Source: an uncultured Sulfuricurvum sp. (lineage in GTDB: Bacteria; Campylobacterota; Campylobacteria; Campylobacterales; Sulfurimonadaceae). From it: 31,408 nt of DNA. Location of the stretch: assembly GCF_937936435.1 (NCBI RefSeq), contig NZ_CALDDG010000128.1, positions 1 through 31,408 on the forward strand, written 5' to 3'. The position numbers and the translations under genes were made by a program. This document shows, piece after piece, positions 22,920 to 31,408 of the stretch. The number at the start of each line of letters is the position of its first letter. The first letter of the stretch is position 1. The notes under the pieces are model-generated. The model did no database searches. It had not been told where the DNA came from and was given only the letters and a program-made list of their open reading frames with translations.

Positions 22920-23510
22920 GTGAACGTAACGATAGTCAATTTTAAAGGGGGCGTCGGAAAATCGATGATCGCCCATCAGCTTATTACCGGATTCGGATTT
23001 GAAGGGTGTGAGATCGATCCTTACGGATCATTGTCGGACAGGCTTCCCGAAAATGTGTCACGCATCGATGTCCGCGAAAAACACCTGAATCCTCCTCGCC
23101 AAGAGACCATATTTGATTTTGGAGGATTTGACGATATCAAACTCGATCAGGCAGTCGCCTATTCGGATTTGATCGTTATCCCTTTTATCCCGACGCTGGA
23201 AACGATACAGGGGACTATGGATACCCTCGTACGCGTGGCTGCTATGAACAAACCGATTTTAATGGTTCCGAATATGAGCCAAAAAGAGAACGATATCAAC
23301 GATGCAAAATTCGTATTCGAAGAGACGCTCGGGTTTGAGGTGGAGATGTTTCCGATCCCGATGAGTGTCGCTTTGCAGACGGCAATCAATGAGAACAAAT
23401 CGATTATCGAATTGTCGAAACAAGGCGGTATCAAGGCATATGCGTATAAAAAAGGGGCAAATCTCATGCATCGGCTTTATGAGAAAATACGTGAATATGA
23501 AAATCACTGA
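22920..23510 (+). CDS. ParA/MinD-like partition ATPase
   Basis: A 196-aa deviant-Walker ATPase. Walker A is KGGVGKS (9-15), the switch region is IFDFGGFDDI, and VIPFIPTLETIQGT follows. It is short and lacks an N-terminal HTH, like ParA proteins of type Ib plasmid partition systems, which pair with a ribbon-helix-helix protein; that gene follows 16 bases later. The start is GTG at 22920 after AGGA, since the nearby ATG at 22917 runs straight into a stop. It is likely plasmid-derived and now in the chromosome, or a chromosomal positioning system. Confidence 0.82.
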   Translation: MNVTIVNFKGGVGKSMIAHQLITGFGFEGCEIDPYGSLSDRLPENVSRIDVREKHLNPPRQETIFDFGGFDDIKLDQAVAYSDLIVIPFIPTLETIQGTMDTLVRVAAMNKPILMVPNMSQKENDINDAKFVFEETLGFEVEMFPIPMSVALQTAINENKSIIELSKQGGIKAYAYKKGANLMHRLYEKIREYENH

Positions 23511-23526
23511 AGGAAGGCGGGTTTAG

Positions 23527-23781
23527 ATGGAAAATACTCCCAAAGAGAACAAGTTTGCCAAGCGAGTGAGCCAGCGTGAACTTTCAACCCATGTTGCGAT
23601 CCAAACGGCAAAACATCCAGGCGGACGTCCGAAAAAAAAAGAGGATGTCAAACAGAGCGAAAAAGTTTTCTTGACGTTAACCAAAGGTGAGAAAGAAAAA
23701 ATCGATCAATATGTCGAGAAAACAGGCGAATCGATAGCCGGTGCCATACGTCGAGCATTAAAAGAGATGGGGATGATTTAA
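23527..23781 (+). CDS. Small ribbon-helix-helix-like partner of the ParA-like ATPase
   Basis: An 84-aa basic protein. The N-terminal half is polar and probably disordered, with the AT-hook-like PGGRPKKKED. The C-terminal half (KVFLTLTKGEKEKIDQYVEKTGESIAGAIRRALKEMG) has the strand-helix-helix outline of CopG/MetJ-type proteins. Size, order and spacing after parA fit a type Ib centromere-binding protein that would bind the repeats upstream of parA. Strong AAGGAAGG precedes the ATG. Confidence 0.7.
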   Translation: MENTPKENKFAKRVSQRELSTHVAIQTAKHPGGRPKKKEDVKQSEKVFLTLTKGEKEKIDQYVEKTGESIAGAIRRALKEMGMI

Positions 23782-23790
23782 AAGAAACGG

Positions 23791-23867
23791 TGGTACGCCC
23801 GAAGGGATTCGAACCCCTGACCCTTGGTACCGGAAACCAATGCTCTATCCAGCTGAGCTACGGACGC
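23791..23867 (-). tRNA. tRNA-Arg (CCG)
   Basis: A 77-nt cloverleaf on the minus strand. Acceptor GCGTCCG pairs with CGGGCGT (one G-U at the end, one internal T-G), the D-stem is GCTC/GAGC, the anticodon stem TTGGT/ACCAA holds loop TTCCGGT with anticodon CCG, and the T-arm has TTCGAAT. CCA is encoded. It reads arginine CGG codons. Its 3' end faces the ParA cassette. Confidence 0.95.
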
Positions 23868-23902
23868 GTAAAAACGAAAGTGCAATAATAATGGAAAAAG
23901 GC

Positions 23903-24472
23903 TTAAGCCTTTTTCATAAACGCGGCAACGAGAACGATAGTCGAGCCGTTGATTTTTCCTTCGATGTATTTCGGATCGTCGGTAAGGCGGATATTTTTGA
24001 CGATAGTTCCCCGTTTTGCGGTGAATCCTGCCCCTTTGACTTCGAGATCTTTAATCAGTGTGACGGTATCCCCCTCAGAGAGGATGGTTCCGTTGCTATC
24101 GCGTTGCACGACGGTTCCGGTATTCTCTCCGGCTGAAGTATTTAGCATTCCGGATTCAGCCCATGCTTTTACATCGTCTTCAAGATACATCATATCGAGT
24201 TGATCCTGATCCCCGAGTGCAGTGAGAAGACGATACGCCATTACCTGTACGGCAGGTATTTGGCTCCACATGCTATCGCCGAGGCAACGCCAGTGATCAG
24301 TATCGAGATTTTGTGGATTAGCGATTTGGCTTACGCAGGTTTCGCAGATATAAATCGATTGATCTGCACTTCCGTCACTTGGAGCAACTGCAAAAACGCT
24401 CAATCTCTCCGTTGCTCCACACAGTTCACAACTATTATTGCTTCGTTCTTGTAATGTTTGTTCAATACTCAT
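23903..24472 (-). CDS. phnA: PhnA/YjdM family zinc-ribbon protein
   Basis: A 189-aa protein of the PhnA (YjdM) family. The N-terminal zinc ribbon has Cys15/Cys18 (CELCG) and Cys43/Cys46 (CETC), and the C-terminal domain ends with the family's conserved SH3-like part (GDTVTLIKDLEVKGAGFTAKRGTIVKNIRL and KYIEGKINGSTIVL). Despite the name, the family is not needed for phosphonate breakdown, and its function is unclear. The middle part (about 60-125) makes it longer than the E. coli protein. AAGG precedes the ATG. Confidence 0.93.
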   Translation of the reverse strand: MSIEQTLQERSNNSCELCGATERLSVFAVAPSDGSADQSIYICETCVSQIANPQNLDTDHWRCLGDSMWSQIPAVQVMAYRLLTALGDQDQLDMMYLEDDVKAWAESGMLNTSAGENTGTVVQRDSNGTILSEGDTVTLIKDLEVKGAGFTAKRGTIVKNIRLTDDPKYIEGKINGSTIVLVAAFMKKA

Positions 24473-24501
24473 GCTAACACCTTACTTAATTAATAAGGGT
24501 A

Positions 24502-25302
24502 TTATAGCGTACTGGCCGGTGGGGCATAAGCGATCCGGTCGTGATCGCCGAGAACTTTTCCGCCGTTTCGCAAAAGTTTCATATCGTTTAGCTCTGCAAT
24601 AATTTCGGTTGAAAATAGAGTTTTTAGATGCATAGCACAGACGGTAAAATCTTTGCGGGAACACTTGAGAAGTTCATCGGATAAGAGTGCAGGTGTCAAA
24701 TGTTTGCTGTCGTATGCCAGTTGTTTGAAACGTGACGGAAATGAAACTTCCGTTACCAAAGTGTGAATATTAGGATTAGCGTCGAGGAGTTCCCATACCC
24801 GATCACAGATATAGGTATCTGCGGTAAATAGGATGGCATTTGCATTTTTTTCAATCTTATAGCCGCAACTTCCGTCTGTATGGTTAGTTTTGAAAGGGGT
24901 AAGAATGACGTCATCTACAGGATAAGCAATCTCGGGTTGGAGCTCTATTAGTTCGATTGTTTTTTCCGTATGCCCGATTAGGGTAATCTCTTCGAAATTC
25001 GGCCATACGCGATGATTGAAAATGAATTGGCGCAGGTCGTCCAGGGTCGCTTTGAGCCCATAGACTTTCAGGGAGACGTTTTTCTGGGTAACGAAAAGAT
25101 CGGCGAGAAAAGGGATATCGATAATATGGTCAAGATGCGAGTGGGTCAAAAAAATATGTTCGATAGTAAAGACGTTGTCTCCAAATGTATTGATAAGGTT
25201 GCCCGCATCAATGACGCAGTGGTCGCTTACCTGAAGGCAGGTGGTCCCCTGCGTCGGAGTCCGTGTACCGCTCGTTCCCAAAAAGTCGATGTAATCAGCC
25301 AT
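24502..25302 (-). CDS. MBL-fold hydrolase, cyclic-nucleotide phosphodiesterase-like
   Basis: A 266-aa metallo-beta-lactamase-fold protein. The metal motif is HSHLDH (54-59), with Asp102-region loops, LFTADTY as the metal-bridging Asp strand, and a late His in CAMHLKT. FLGTSGTRTPTQGTTCLQV at the start and the overall length resemble class II 3',5'-cyclic-nucleotide phosphodiesterases and RNase Z-like enzymes. Substrate is unknown. It is divergent from the transglutaminase cluster. Confidence 0.8.
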   Translation of the reverse strand: MADYIDFLGTSGTRTPTQGTTCLQVSDHCVIDAGNLINTFGDNVFTIEHIFLTHSHLDHIIDIPFLADLFVTQKNVSLKVYGLKATLDDLRQFIFNHRVWPNFEEITLIGHTEKTIELIELQPEIAYPVDDVILTPFKTNHTDGSCGYKIEKNANAILFTADTYICDRVWELLDANPNIHTLVTEVSFPSRFKQLAYDSKHLTPALLSDELLKCSRKDFTVCAMHLKTLFSTEIIAELNDMKLLRNGGKVLGDHDRIAYAPPASTL

Positions 25303-25435
25303 ATCCGTCGTCTACCAATCTTTGTGTTTCCCTATTATAATCTATTTTGTGTATTTTATGCACAGAAGCCGTTCGCATTTTTACTGGAAAGTGTGTTATC
25401 CTTACTCCATATTTACAGATGCGCAAAGGAATCCA

Positions 25436-28400
25436 ATGTCGCTCAAAGTAGTCCTCTCCCATAAAACTCATTATTCTTTTGACAAACCTATCAACTTATC
25501 TCCGCATGTTATCCGTCTACGCCCGGCGCCGCACAGTCGTACTCCGATTGAAGCGTATTCGCTTAATATCAAACCGCAGGACCACTTTATCAACTGGCAG
25601 CAAGATCCGTTCGGAAATTATCTGGCACGGATCGTTTTTCCGGAAAAGACTACGGAGTTGGAGATTGATGTTGAAGTATTGGCGGAGCTTGTCAGCATCA
25701 ATCCGTTTGACTTTTTCGTCGAAGAATACGCAACCAACTTTCCGTTTAAATACAAAAAAGAGTTGAAAAAAGAGCTTTCTCCGTACTTGGAGATTACGGA
25801 AGAGGGGAAAAAGCTTAAAAAATTTCTCAAAACACTGGATTTGACACCGCGTAATATCAATGATTTTCTCGTTGAACTCAATATGGCGATCCACAAATAT
25901 CTGAATTACACAATCCGGATGGAACCGGGAGTCCAGACCTGCGAAGTGACGTTGGGCAAAAAACTGGGGTCGTGCCGGGATTTCGCATGGTTGTTTGTTC
26001 AGGTTTTACGTCATCTCGGTCTCGCGGCACGGTTTGTGTCGGGATATTTGGTGCAACTTTCGGCCGATGTCGCATCTCTGGATGGACCGAGCGGTCCGGC
26101 GGAAGATTTTACCGATTTGCATGCCTGGACGGAAGTGTATATCCCGGGTGCGGGGTGGATAGGACTGGATGCGACGAGCGGATTGTTCGCGGCAGAGGGG
26201 CATATTCCTCTGGCGTGTACTCCAAATCCTGAAAGCGCAGCACCGGTAGAAGGGTTTATGGACAAATGCGAAGTCGAATTTACCTATTCGAATACCGTCA
26301 CGCGGGTATTTGAATCGCCTCGTGTGACGAAGCCGTACCGGATAGAGCAGTGGGAAGCGATTGATGCGTTGGGGCATCAGGTCGATAAGGAACTGTTTGA
26401 AAACGATGTCCGTCTCACGATGGGAGGAGAACCGACATTTGTTTCTATCGATGACATGGAATCGCCCGAATGGAATACGGAGGCCGACGGTCCGCATAAA
26501 CGGGAACTGGCTAATGTCCTCTCCCGACGATTGCTCGCGACGTTCGGCAAAGGGGGCTTGCTCCATCATGCGCAGGGCAAATGGTATCCGGGAGAGCCGT
26601 TGCCTCGCTGGATGTCGACGATTATTTGGCGAAAAGACGGCCAACCGATCTGGAAAAATCCCGATTTGCTTGCGAGCTTGGATCAAAGCTTTGAGTATAC
26701 CTCTGAAGATGCCCGTGCATTTTTAGCTCGACTATGCTTGAATCTAGGAATCAGTGACCAAAATATTCATGATGCCTATAATGATCCGCTGGTTGCATTG
26801 CTGCAAGAGTCGCTGCTTCCCGTCGATGTCGATCCGCTGAAAGCGGATTTAAAAGATTCGTTGGAACGCCGTGCTTTGGCCGATAGCCTCTCCAGCGGTA
26901 TCGATAAACCGGCAGGATACGTATTGCCGTTGAACTGGGGATTGACTCGATGGATAACCTGCCGTTGGCAATTTCGCCGTGCCCAGCTGTTTCTCGCACC
27001 CGGAACCTCTCCGGTAGGGTTGCGGCTGCCGCTGGATTCGTTGACCCATAAACCGCATGTGGAACTCGAACAAAGTTTCGAGCCCGATCTCTTCGGGGCT
27101 TTTCCTTCGTTGGGAGAATACCATAATGCGGTCAAAGCGCGCGCGTCAAAGGTACAAAAAAAGACGAAACATACAGCGGATTACGAGGTTTTTGTCCGGA
27201 CAGCACTGAGTATCGAGATTCGCGAAAATAAACTGTTCATCTTTCTGCCGCCGATTACTAACACCGAAGCGTTTTTGGATCTGATCGCTTCAATCGAAGA
27301 GACGGCGGAAGCGCTGAACATGGCGGTCATGATCGAGGGGTATGAACCACCGCACGACTTGCGTATCGAAAAAATGCGGGTTACTCCGGATCCGGGGGTC
27401 ATTGAGGTCAATATTCATCCGACTTCAAGCTGGAAAGAACTCACAAATGTGATCAATACTCTGTATGAGGAAGCGCATCAGTCTCGTCTGGGGACGCTCA
27501 AATTCATGCAAGACGGTAAGCAAAGCGGAACGGGAGGCGGAAATCATGTCACCATCGGGGGAATTACTCCGGGTGACAGCCCGTTGTTACGCAATCCCGA
27601 ATTATTGCGTTCATTGATTACCTTCTGGCAGCATCATCCGAGTCTGTCGTATCTTTTTTCGGGGCAGTTTATCGGTCCGACCTCTCAGGCACCGCGTGTG
27701 GACGAGGGACGTTTGGAAAATCTGTATGAGCTTGAAATCGCATTTAACCAAATTCCCGAGGGGGGGCATATCCCGTTTTGGCTTACCGATCGGCTGTTTC
27801 GGCATATGCTGACCGATTTGACCGGAAATACCCATCGCAGCGAATTTTGTATTGATAAACTCTATTCTCCCGATTCATCGACGGGAAGACTTGGAATTTT
27901 GGAACTTCGGGGATTTGAGATGCCGCCGCATGCCCAGATGTCGTTAATGCAGATGCTTCTGATCCGCACATTGGTATCGCTCTTTTGGAAAAAACCGTAT
28001 AAGCACAAATTGGTACGGTGGGGGACACAGCTGCACGACAAGTTTTTGATCGAGCATTATGTTCGCGAAGATATTCGCGATATCGTCGAATTTTTGCGTT
28101 CTGAAGGGTATGCGTTTGAAAACGACTGGTTTGATCCGTTTTTTGAATTTCGTTTCCCATTGTACGGCATGAGTACGATCGAGGGGATTCATTGCGAATT
28201 GCGCGGAGGTATCGAACCGTGGAACGTATTGGGTGAGGAATCAAGTTCGCAAGGTACGGCCCGCTACGTAGATTCTTCAGTCGAGAGAGTGCAAGTAAAG
28301 GTACGTGATTTTGTCAGTGAACGGTATGTATTGACATGCAACGGCGTACGTGTACCTCTCGTCTCTACGGGTGTAGAAGGTGAATTTGTCGCCGGGGTTC

Positions 28401-28813
28401 GTTATCGTGCATGGCAGCCGTGGTCGGCTCTGCATCCGACGATCGGAGTGGATACGCCGCTGGTATTCGACGTAGTTGATACTTGGAACCGGCGTTCGAT
28501 GGGAGGCTTTACCTACTTTATCGCTCATCCGGGCGGTCGTGCTTACGATACCTTCCCGGTCAATACGCTCGAAGCGCAGTCCCGCCGAATCAGCCGTTAT
28601 TGGGGATTCGGACATACGCAGGGGGATATGAAAGAGCTGCATGAACCTATGCTCCTTGAACAGGAAGCCGCAGGTGAAGAGGCGACGTCACGCAAAGTCC
28701 TGACCCATCCGAAACAAAAAACATTTATATACCAAGAACTGCCGGGGTCATTGGAGTACCCGCATACTCTTGATTTACGCCGTAAATGGAGCCCAAACGA
28801 GATGAAAGGGTGA
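25436..28813 (+). CDS. Transglutaminase-like protein with DUF2126
   Basis: A 1125-aa protein. Residues about 1-95 are the transglutaminase N-terminal (bacterial) domain (HKTHYSFDKPINLSPHVIRLRP). Residues about 160-260 are the transglutaminase core with the Cys-His-Asp triad Cys180 (GSCRDFAW), His229 (DLHAWTEVY) and Asp245 (GLDATSG). The remaining ~850 residues are DUF2126 (TMGGEPTFVSIDD, GTGGGNHVTIGG, LRGFEMPPHAQMSL). I chose the ATG at 25436 behind AAAGGA; the frame opens 114 bases earlier without a ribosome site. It heads a widespread cluster with ATP-grasp and alpha-E proteins, proposed from comparative genomics to make or cut peptide amide bonds. Confidence 0.92.
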   Translation: MSLKVVLSHKTHYSFDKPINLSPHVIRLRPAPHSRTPIEAYSLNIKPQDHFINWQQDPFGNYLARIVFPEKTTELEIDVEVLAELVSINPFDFFVEEYATNFPFKYKKELKKELSPYLEITEEGKKLKKFLKTLDLTPRNINDFLVELNMAIHKYLNYTIRMEPGVQTCEVTLGKKLGSCRDFAWLFVQVLRHLGLAARFVSGYLVQLSADVASLDGPSGPAEDFTDLHAWTEVYIPGAGWIGLDATSGLFAAEGHIPLACTPNPESAAPVEGFMDKCEVEFTYSNTVTRVFESPRVTKPYRIEQWEAIDALGHQVDKELFENDVRLTMGGEPTFVSIDDMESPEWNTEADGPHKRELANVLSRRLLATFGKGGLLHHAQGKWYPGEPLPRWMSTIIWRKDGQPIWKNPDLLASLDQSFEYTSEDARAFLARLCLNLGISDQNIHDAYNDPLVALLQESLLPVDVDPLKADLKDSLERRALADSLSSGIDKPAGYVLPLNWGLTRWITCRWQFRRAQLFLAPGTSPVGLRLPLDSLTHKPHVELEQSFEPDLFGAFPSLGEYHNAVKARASKVQKKTKHTADYEVFVRTALSIEIRENKLFIFLPPITNTEAFLDLIASIEETAEALNMAVMIEGYEPPHDLRIEKMRVTPDPGVIEVNIHPTSSWKELTNVINTLYEEAHQSRLGTLKFMQDGKQSGTGGGNHVTIGGITPGDSPLLRNPELLRSLITFWQHHPSLSYLFSGQFIGPTSQAPRVDEGRLENLYELEIAFNQIPEGGHIPFWLTDRLFRHMLTDLTGNTHRSEFCIDKLYSPDSSTGRLGILELRGFEMPPHAQMSLMQMLLIRTLVSLFWKKPYKHKLVRWGTQLHDKFLIEHYVREDIRDIVEFLRSEGYAFENDWFDPFFEFRFPLYGMSTIEGIHCELRGGIEPWNVLGEESSSQGTARYVDSSVERVQVKVRDFVSERYVLTCNGVRVPLVSTGVEGEFVAGVRYRAWQPWSALHPTIGVDTPLVFDVVDTWNRRSMGGFTYFIAHPGGRAYDTFPVNTLEAQSRRISRYWGFGHTQGDMKELHEPMLLEQEAAGEEATSRKVLTHPKQKTFIYQELPGSLEYPHTLDLRRKWSPNEMKG

Positions 28814-28817
28814 ATGA

Positions 28818-31292
28818 TTGAATCCAATGTTTGAACACTACCGTCTCAGTGCATCGTATGATGAGATGTTTGACGATAATAAAAATATTCGCCCTCATTG
28901 GGAGCAGTTGCAAAAAAATCTTGAACACCTAGGCCTCGATCAACTACGTTCCAAGCAAAAAGAGGTGGATTGGCGGCTGGAAGATAACGGCGTTACCTAT
29001 AACGTCTACAATGATCCGGGCGGGTTGAACCGTCCATGGACATTGGATCCTATCCCTCTGATAATCGAAGAAGAGCAGTGGAAAGTCGTCGAAGAAGGAC
29101 TGAAGCAACGCTGTAAACTGTTGAACCTGTTGCTACAAGACATTTATGGGGCACAAGAGACGATTCAAAAAGGGATTATCCCGATGGAAGTGATCTATGC
29201 GCATGGCGGCTTCATGCGTGAAATGCACGGTCTGAAAACGCCATTGGTGATTTATGCCGCCGACATGGCACGGGGACCGGATGGAAAAATCTGGGTTGTG
29301 AACGACCGTACTCAAGCCCCTTCCGGTCTGGGATATGCGATTGAAAACCGACTTACGATGAACGGTGCGATGCCGGATCTTTTTGATGGAATTTCGGTCA
29401 GACGACTCTATGATTTTTTCGAGACTTTTAAAATGATTTTTCAGGAGGGAGAACGCAACAGAGAACCGCTAAACGTTCTTCTCTCCCCCGGACCGCACAA
29501 CGAAACCTATTTTGAGCATGCCTATCTAAGCTCATTTCTAGGGCTTACATTGGTTCAAGGGCAGGATCTGTTGGCTAAAAACGGGGCCCTTTGGCTTAAA
29601 AGTCTCAAAGGTCTGCGTCGTGTCGACACGGTATTGCGTCGTGTGGACGAGAGCTATTGCGATCCGCTTGAATTGCGTCAGGATTCACAGCTAGGAGTGG
29701 CGGGACTGGTTCAGGCTATCCGATCGGGCGGAGTTCAAATGGTGAATCCTCTGGGAAGCGGTGTATTGGAAAATCTGGGGCTTAACCCTTTTATGCCTCA
29801 TTTGGCACGCTATTTCTTGGATGAAGATCTGATCTTGCCGCAGATTGCGACGTGGTGGTGCGGTCAGGCGAAAGAGAAAGAGTATGTTTTAGATAATCTT
29901 GATCGATTGATTATCAAAACGATTGACCGTATCGGTGAGAAACATACTTATATCGGTAAAAAATTGAGCAAAAAAGAGCTAAAATCGCTTCAGCAGGAGA
30001 TACGGGAACAACCCCACCGTTATGTCGGACAAGAAGAGGTTGAATTCGCTACCTGTCCGACATTAATCCAAGATACGATCGAACCGCGCCGTGCCGTCAT
30101 CCGTGCCTATACCATTGCAGACGACGAAACATACACGGTGATGCCCGGAGCACTGGTGCGCGTCGGTATGAGCAACGACTCTTTGATCGTATCCAACCAA
30201 TTCGGGGGAAGCAGTAAAGACCTCTGGGTGTTGGGCGAATCGAAAAATGTTCCGTTGAATCCGCTTTTTAAAGCAAAAACCGGTGTCGAGAACTCTTTTG
30301 AGAATATTCCGAGTTTGCGTGCCGAGAACCTTTTTTGGCTGGGACGGTATCTGATGCGTTCGGTTATCACGGCACGTATGATTCGAACAACCCTGAAATA
30401 TATGACGAATGCATCGCGTTACGATCAGGAATCCAACCGCCAAACGCAGGAGATGTTGACTAAAGCGTTGACCCATGTCACGATGACCTATCCGGGATTT
30501 TTAGAAGATAAAGCGTCTGTCTCCCCTTTCGAAGAGATCAGCTCGGTGAGCTTTAACGTCGTACGCGTGGGGAGCCTCGCGCAGATTATTATGATGCTTT
30601 CCAATACGAATGCCTATGCAAAAAGCCTTCTTCCTCTGGAAGCATCGCGTATATTCGAACGGATGAGCCGCGAGTGGAACCAGTTTTGTTCGGAGGAGAA
30701 ACCTTCACCGCGATTGATGATTTATAATCTCGATAAAGTGTTAATGCAGTTGATGGCCTATAAAGAGTTAATTCAGGAGAGTTTGTTTGCGGACCAGGGA
30801 TCGGTATTGTATGAAATCGGTGCGCATATTGAGCGTTCACAGCTCTTGATCTCAAAAGCACGTGCTCTTTTGATTCCTGTCCATGATTTGATCAGTGAAT
30901 ACGAGGTTTTGGAAACGTTATTAACGACGTGTGAAAGTCTGAACGCTTACCGTGCCCGATATCATGCGTCATTTGAAATGGGGAATGTCATTGAGTTTTT
31001 ATTGTTGGATATCAATTTTCCAAAATCGCTTATCAGTGAGATCAACAGTTTGATGCATCTTCTGCCGCAGTTGCCGAAGTTTAAAAATGCTACCTATTTG
31101 AGCCGCTATGAAGAACCTGTATTCGAAGCTTTCTCGATGTTGCGTTTAAGTAAACTCGAGACGCTTTGTACCCTTCCGGGGGACGAGTACGTTCGAAGTG
31201 AACTTGATACGCTTTTATCGGAAATATCGAAACGGTTGCTTTTGGCTTCCGGCGAACTTTCGAAAACTTATTTTGCCCATTACGACGAGTAA
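28818..31292 (+). CDS. Circularly permuted ATP-grasp / alpha-E domain fusion
   Basis: An 824-aa protein. Residues 1 to about 480 form the circularly permuted type 2 ATP-grasp (DUF404/DUF407: LNLLLQDIYGAQETIQKGIIP, WVVNDRTQAPSGLGYAIENR, SLKGLRRVDTVLRRVDESYCDPLELR, NPLGSGVLEN, MPGALVRVG). Residues about 500-824 are the helical alpha-E domain (DUF403: LRAENLFWLGRYLMRSVITARMIR). These are often separate genes; here they are fused. The likely start is TTG at 28818, seven bases after AAAGGG; the in-frame ATG at 28827 lies rather far from that site. It starts four bases after the DUF2126 gene, so the operon is tight. Predicted to ligate amino acids or peptides; product unknown. Confidence 0.92.
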   Translation: MNPMFEHYRLSASYDEMFDDNKNIRPHWEQLQKNLEHLGLDQLRSKQKEVDWRLEDNGVTYNVYNDPGGLNRPWTLDPIPLIIEEEQWKVVEEGLKQRCKLLNLLLQDIYGAQETIQKGIIPMEVIYAHGGFMREMHGLKTPLVIYAADMARGPDGKIWVVNDRTQAPSGLGYAIENRLTMNGAMPDLFDGISVRRLYDFFETFKMIFQEGERNREPLNVLLSPGPHNETYFEHAYLSSFLGLTLVQGQDLLAKNGALWLKSLKGLRRVDTVLRRVDESYCDPLELRQDSQLGVAGLVQAIRSGGVQMVNPLGSGVLENLGLNPFMPHLARYFLDEDLILPQIATWWCGQAKEKEYVLDNLDRLIIKTIDRIGEKHTYIGKKLSKKELKSLQQEIREQPHRYVGQEEVEFATCPTLIQDTIEPRRAVIRAYTIADDETYTVMPGALVRVGMSNDSLIVSNQFGGSSKDLWVLGESKNVPLNPLFKAKTGVENSFENIPSLRAENLFWLGRYLMRSVITARMIRTTLKYMTNASRYDQESNRQTQEMLTKALTHVTMTYPGFLEDKASVSPFEEISSVSFNVVRVGSLAQIIMMLSNTNAYAKSLLPLEASRIFERMSREWNQFCSEEKPSPRLMIYNLDKVLMQLMAYKELIQESLFADQGSVLYEIGAHIERSQLLISKARALLIPVHDLISEYEVLETLLTTCESLNAYRARYHASFEMGNVIEFLLLDINFPKSLISEINSLMHLLPQLPKFKNATYLSRYEEPVFEAFSMLRLSKLETLCTLPGDEYVRSELDTLLSEISKRLLLASGELSKTYFAHYDE

Positions 31293-31294
31293 CC

Positions 31295-31408
31295 ATGACA
31301 TACACTATCTACCATAGCACCCGCTTCGTTTATCAGCAAGAGGTCGGACTCAGTCATAATCTTATGCGTCTTCAGCCGCGCAACGCTGTGATTCAGGAAG
31401 TGCAGAGC
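31295..31408 (+). CDS. Transglutaminase-like protein (start only)
   Basis: The ATG at 31295, two bases after the previous stop, opens a frame that reaches the window edge: 38 codons beginning MTYTIYHSTRFVYQQEVGL and continuing SHNLMRLQPR. This matches the beginning of the bacterial transglutaminase N-terminal domain and fits the usual second transglutaminase gene of this cluster. The catalytic part lies outside the window. Confidence 0.8.
   Translation, partial: MTYTIYHSTRFVYQQEVGLSHNLMRLQPRNAVIQEVQS

Noticed and set aside
25322..25435. 38-residue extension of the transglutaminase/DUF2126 protein
   Set aside because: No ribosome site at the early start, while AAAGGA precedes the ATG at 25436, where the domain begins.

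Overview
The window looks like the chromosome of a Campylobacterota (epsilonproteobacterial) bacterium, probably a Sulfurimonadaceae relative such as Sulfuricurvum or Sulfurimonas. The evidence is a group-typical ArsRS-like two-component system, the tmRNA tag ANNTNYRPAYAVA, and a KorAB 2-oxoacid:acceptor oxidoreductase. This assignment rests on gene content and recognised protein character only; no search was run.

Left core (1-6705). On the minus strand lie a sensor kinase (cut by the window edge), its OmpR-family regulator, a small Met/Cys-rich Spy-like exported protein, an AI-2E family membrane protein, ruvB, a small lipoprotein and panB. On the plus strand lie an HPt-domain protein, trpA and ssrA (tmRNA).

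Genomic island (6706-18714). A 12.0-kb element sits in the 3' end of ssrA. It is bounded by 14-bp direct repeats (6692-6705 and 18701-18714) and by matching pairs of a 9-bp motif at both ends that look like integrase arm sites. It carries a P4-type tyrosine integrase, an AlpA-like excisionase/regulator, and a winged-helix replication-like protein whose gene contains four 16-bp palindromic repeats (a phage-lambda-O-like internal origin candidate). A minus-strand set follows: a TraK-like protein, two tiny membrane proteins and an EexN-like lipoprotein. Then come an XRE regulator, a DUF4365-like nuclease, and a very AT-rich three-gene operon: a 1159-aa TPR-like/histidine-kinase-ATPase sensor, a lone receiver protein, and a receiver-nucleoside phosphorylase fusion. 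That operon matches Detocs, the anti-phage 'defensive two-component system' whose phosphorylase effector destroys ATP. The island ends with an HTH plus Fic pair (mobile mystery proteins A/B) behind two identical-arm operators.

Right side (18715-31408). A metabolic operon contains a cytochrome b5/DUF2231 membrane protein, korA (gamma-alpha fusion), korB and a 54-aa rubredoxin. Next are a small unknown protein, a ParA-like ATPase with a ribbon-helix-helix-like partner, tRNA-Arg(CCG), phnA/yjdM, an MBL-fold phosphodiesterase-like protein, and the start of a transglutaminase/DUF2126, circularly permuted ATP-grasp/alpha-E, transglutaminase cluster that runs off the window.

How it fits together. 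The island reads as a small integrative element, either a phage-satellite-like island or a mobilizable relic, carrying its own excision and replication functions plus defence and toxin-like cargo. The most notable cargo is the Detocs-like operon, with an adjacent nuclease-like gene that may be a partner.
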